Source of the DNA: Burkholderiales bacterium
GTDB lineage: Bacteria > Pseudomonadota > Gammaproteobacteria > Burkholderiales > UBA11063
NCBI GenBank assembly: GCA_026461645.1
Contig: JAPJMP010000073.1
Location: forward strand, 1 to 9,356
Reading direction: 5' to 3'
Length of the DNA stretch: 9,356 nt
Below the pieces are notes generated by a model. The model was not told the origin of the DNA. It was given only the letters and a program-made list of their open reading frames with translations, and ran no database searches. The position numbers and the translations under genes are program-made. Shown here one piece after another: positions 7,910-9,356 of the stretch. The stretch's first letter is position 1. The number at the start of each line of letters is the position of its first letter.

Positions 7910-9139
7910 TTAACTATTAACAGTTAAAAACTGCTTTTCAAACTCATCCACAATGGCCAAATCATGTTCTAGCCCCTCATTTGTACTACTGATAAGCAAG
8001 ATATAACCAGCATATGGCCCAGTATCATCACGCGTTACATCTACTACATCACCAACCGCAACTAACTGCTGAAATGTGAAAATAGATGAAATTTGTGACT
8101 TTAATTCATTAATATCGGTAATTTTTGAAATCTTACCCGCAGTTAAAATAGGCAATAAAACTATACATGCATAATTTTTAATTTCAAATCTCATTGCACT
8201 CAAAGCTTCTGGCTGCATATGGCAGGCGATTAATGCATCTACCTGGTTATGTGTTACCATTAATTCCCAAGCTTCCTTAGTAAGAGCTCCACCCATTATA
8301 CGCCCAGCAGTTTCAATAAGATTAATTTTCTCACGATTTATCATTATTTCAGTATGTGCGGCCCCAAATGTCACTTCAAGCGCAGTCAATACTTGTTTGG
8401 CGTATTCGATAAGTTGTGGAGTACTGTGTGCATCGATCAGCCTAACACGCGTAACAATTACACCTCCAGAAGGAATATAAATTTTGTTATAACGCCACAC
8501 ATCAGTTATATAATGGGTGCCATGCAGTGTCACTGAATTTACAATGTACTCATCACCTTGCAACATTTCTTGAATTAAAACCTGGTATATTGGCTGGCCG
8601 ATACTATTGAAACCGGCAAGCAGTTTTTCAACATTTACTCGTACTTGTTCCAATGTATTACACACATATACATTAATTGAAGCGCTATCATTAACCGGTT
8701 TGACAATTACAGGTAAATAATTGATGGTTCTAAGTGCTAACTCACATTCAGTAGCAGCAACCACGAGTTGCTGCTTAATTCCAGGCAAGTTATATTTTTG
8801 AATGATTTCTTGCATTATACGTTTATCCCTTCTAAATTGTGTACTAATGGGATGGTTGCCTGGTAATCCTAACTTATTTGCCAGTTCTTCAGCAACACTC
8901 ACTCCCTCTTCACAACCAGGAAAAACATATCCAATAGGATATATGGATAATTTATGTAATAAAGACTCCCAATCACTGTCTAAAAAATCTATATTAAGGA
9001 GATACCCAGCAGGATATAGCTTATAATAAAATGCTCCTTCATAAGTTAAAACATGTATGCAAGGAATGCATTTTTTCTGTAATTCTTCGAATAATAATTT
9101 TCCACTAGAAAAACCATTTACGATAACAGCATATTTCAC
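7910..9139 (-). CDS. ATP-grasp ligase, L-amino-acid ligase-like
   Basis: This 409-residue cytoplasmic enzyme is expected to activate a carboxylate as an acyl phosphate with ATP and join it to an amine, as in the L-amino-acid ligases BacD and TabS. The N-terminal part has VNGFSSGK (7-14) and GCEEGVSVAEELANKLGLPG (75-94), typical of this ligase group. The ATP-grasp fold follows: RDKRIMQE (104-111), VIVKPVNDSAS (144-154) with nucleotide-binding K147, IQEMLQGDEYIV (189-200), then E275 and R280 in IETAGRIMGG, where the metal-binding E-x-N-x-R of many ATP-grasps is E-T-A-G-R. The start is GTG with a modest GGGA site 8 bases upstream. It ends in three in-frame stops in a row (TAATAATAA). Position between the phosphopantetheinyl transferase and the NRPS suggests a role in the same pathway: making a dipeptide or unusual precursor, or tailoring the product. 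The fold is secure; the substrates are unknown. Confidence 0.88.
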   Translation of the reverse strand: MKYAVIVNGFSSGKLLFEELQKKCIPCIHVLTYEGAFYYKLYPAGYLLNIDFLDSDWESLLHKLSIYPIGYVFPGCEEGVSVAEELANKLGLPGNHPISTQFRRDKRIMQEIIQKYNLPGIKQQLVVAATECELALRTINYLPVIVKPVNDSASINVYVCNTLEQVRVNVEKLLAGFNSIGQPIYQVLIQEMLQGDEYIVNSVTLHGTHYITDVWRYNKIYIPSGGVIVTRVRLIDAHSTPQLIEYAKQVLTALEVTFGAAHTEIMINREKINLIETAGRIMGGALTKEAWELMVTHNQVDALIACHMQPEALSAMRFEIKNYACIVLLPILTAGKISKITDINELKSQISSIFTFQQLVAVGDVVDVTRDDTGPYAGYILLISSTNEGLEHDLAIVDEFEKQFLTVNS

Positions 9140-9147
9140 AATTTATT

Positions 9148-9151
9148 TCCC
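9148..9151 (-). promoter_or_regulatory. Ribosome binding site of the ATP-grasp gene
   Basis: GGGA on the minus strand lies 8 bases before the GTG at 9139. Two ATG codons just upstream are out of frame, so the GTG is the supported start; it gives the expected N-terminal beta strand MKYAVIVNGF. The site is much weaker than that of the NRPS gene. Confidence 0.5.
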
Positions 9152-9160
9152 ATAGCATAT

Positions 9161-9356
9161 TTAATTTGAAATACAAACTGACAAAAAGAAATTATCTTTA
9201 AAACGAATTGTCTCGATTTGACAATTCTCCAAAGTTTGGCTTAATTCAACATTTAAACCCAAATTTTCAACTTGCCTCGCAAAACCAAAGCCTAAACACT
9301 TCAAATAAGCCTCCATTTTTGTCCACAAAACAAAAAAATCAGTATAATTTTTAATT
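9161..9356 (-). CDS. 4'-phosphopantetheinyl transferase, Sfp/EntD type (C-terminal fragment)
   Basis: This enzyme transfers the phosphopantetheine arm of coenzyme A to the serine of carrier domains, here probably S543 and S1575 of the NRPS. Only the last 64 residues are in the window; the 5' end lies beyond the right edge. The fragment begins near IKNYTDFFVLWTKMEAYLK, which matches the family motif F-x-x-x-W-(T/S)-x-K-E-A-x-x-K: the tryptophan, the metal-binding glutamate and the second lysine are present, and the first lysine is methionine, a substitution tolerated in EntD-like members. LGFGF follows as in the usual KxxGxG(L/F) context. It ends with TAA at 9161-9163, 21 bases before the ATP-grasp start, so the two genes are probably co-transcribed. 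Confidence 0.88.
   Translation of the reverse strand, partial: IKNYTDFFVLWTKMEAYLKCLGFGFARQVENLGLNVELSQTLENCQIETIRFKDNFFLSVCISN

Noticed and set aside
8354..9026. Two plus-strand frames opposite the ATP-grasp gene (8354-8536, 8802-9026)
   Set aside because: The minus-strand ATP-grasp protein covers both with clear family motifs; the plus-strand translations resemble nothing.
1..9356. CRISPR arrays, tRNA or rRNA genes, insertion sequences
   Set aside because: I saw no regularly spaced repeats, no tRNA-like folds and no transposase motifs; nearly the whole window is coding.

Overview
The window looks like part of a nonribosomal peptide biosynthesis operon. All three genes are on the minus strand, so they are transcribed from right to left. 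The DNA is AT-rich (about one third G+C by eye) and the reading frames are bacterial with Shine-Dalgarno sites. I cannot name the organism. An AT-rich proteobacterium, perhaps host-associated (Legionellales-like), is a guess from base composition and nothing more.

Layout in transcription order. (1) At 9356..9161 is the C-terminal end of a Sfp/EntD-type 4'-phosphopantetheinyl transferase, whose 5' part lies beyond the right edge. (2) After 21 bases, at 9139..7910, comes a complete 409-residue ATP-grasp protein of the L-amino-acid ligase type. (3) After 45 bases, from 7864 to the left edge, runs one uninterrupted reading frame of at least 2621 codons. It encodes a multimodular nonribosomal peptide synthetase (NRPS) that continues outside the window. 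Sixteen motif positions between 7384 and 1126 all fall in the same frame, so I see no frameshift.

The NRPS reads A1-T1 / C-A2-T2 / Cy-A3-(Ox, cut off). It starts directly with an adenylation domain, so module 1 is a loading module. Module 2 has a normal condensation domain (HHxxxDG). Module 3 has a heterocyclization domain (DxxxxD in place of HHxxxDG) and an adenylation domain whose ten pocket residues read D-L-Y-N-L-S-L-I-W-K, the well-known cysteine code. After core motif A8 of A3, the protein enters a segment that resembles the linker and first helix of the FMN-dependent oxidase domains that turn thiazolines into thiazoles. The predicted nascent chain is therefore X1-X2-thiazole (or thiazoline), then further units from outside the window. 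X1 and X2 cannot be assigned.

How the genes fit together (inference): the phosphopantetheinyl transferase arms the carrier domains, the NRPS assembles the chain, and the ATP-grasp ligase either supplies a dipeptide or unusual building block or joins an amino acid to the product. No thioesterase, MbtH protein, transporter or regulator is visible. They may lie outside the window.
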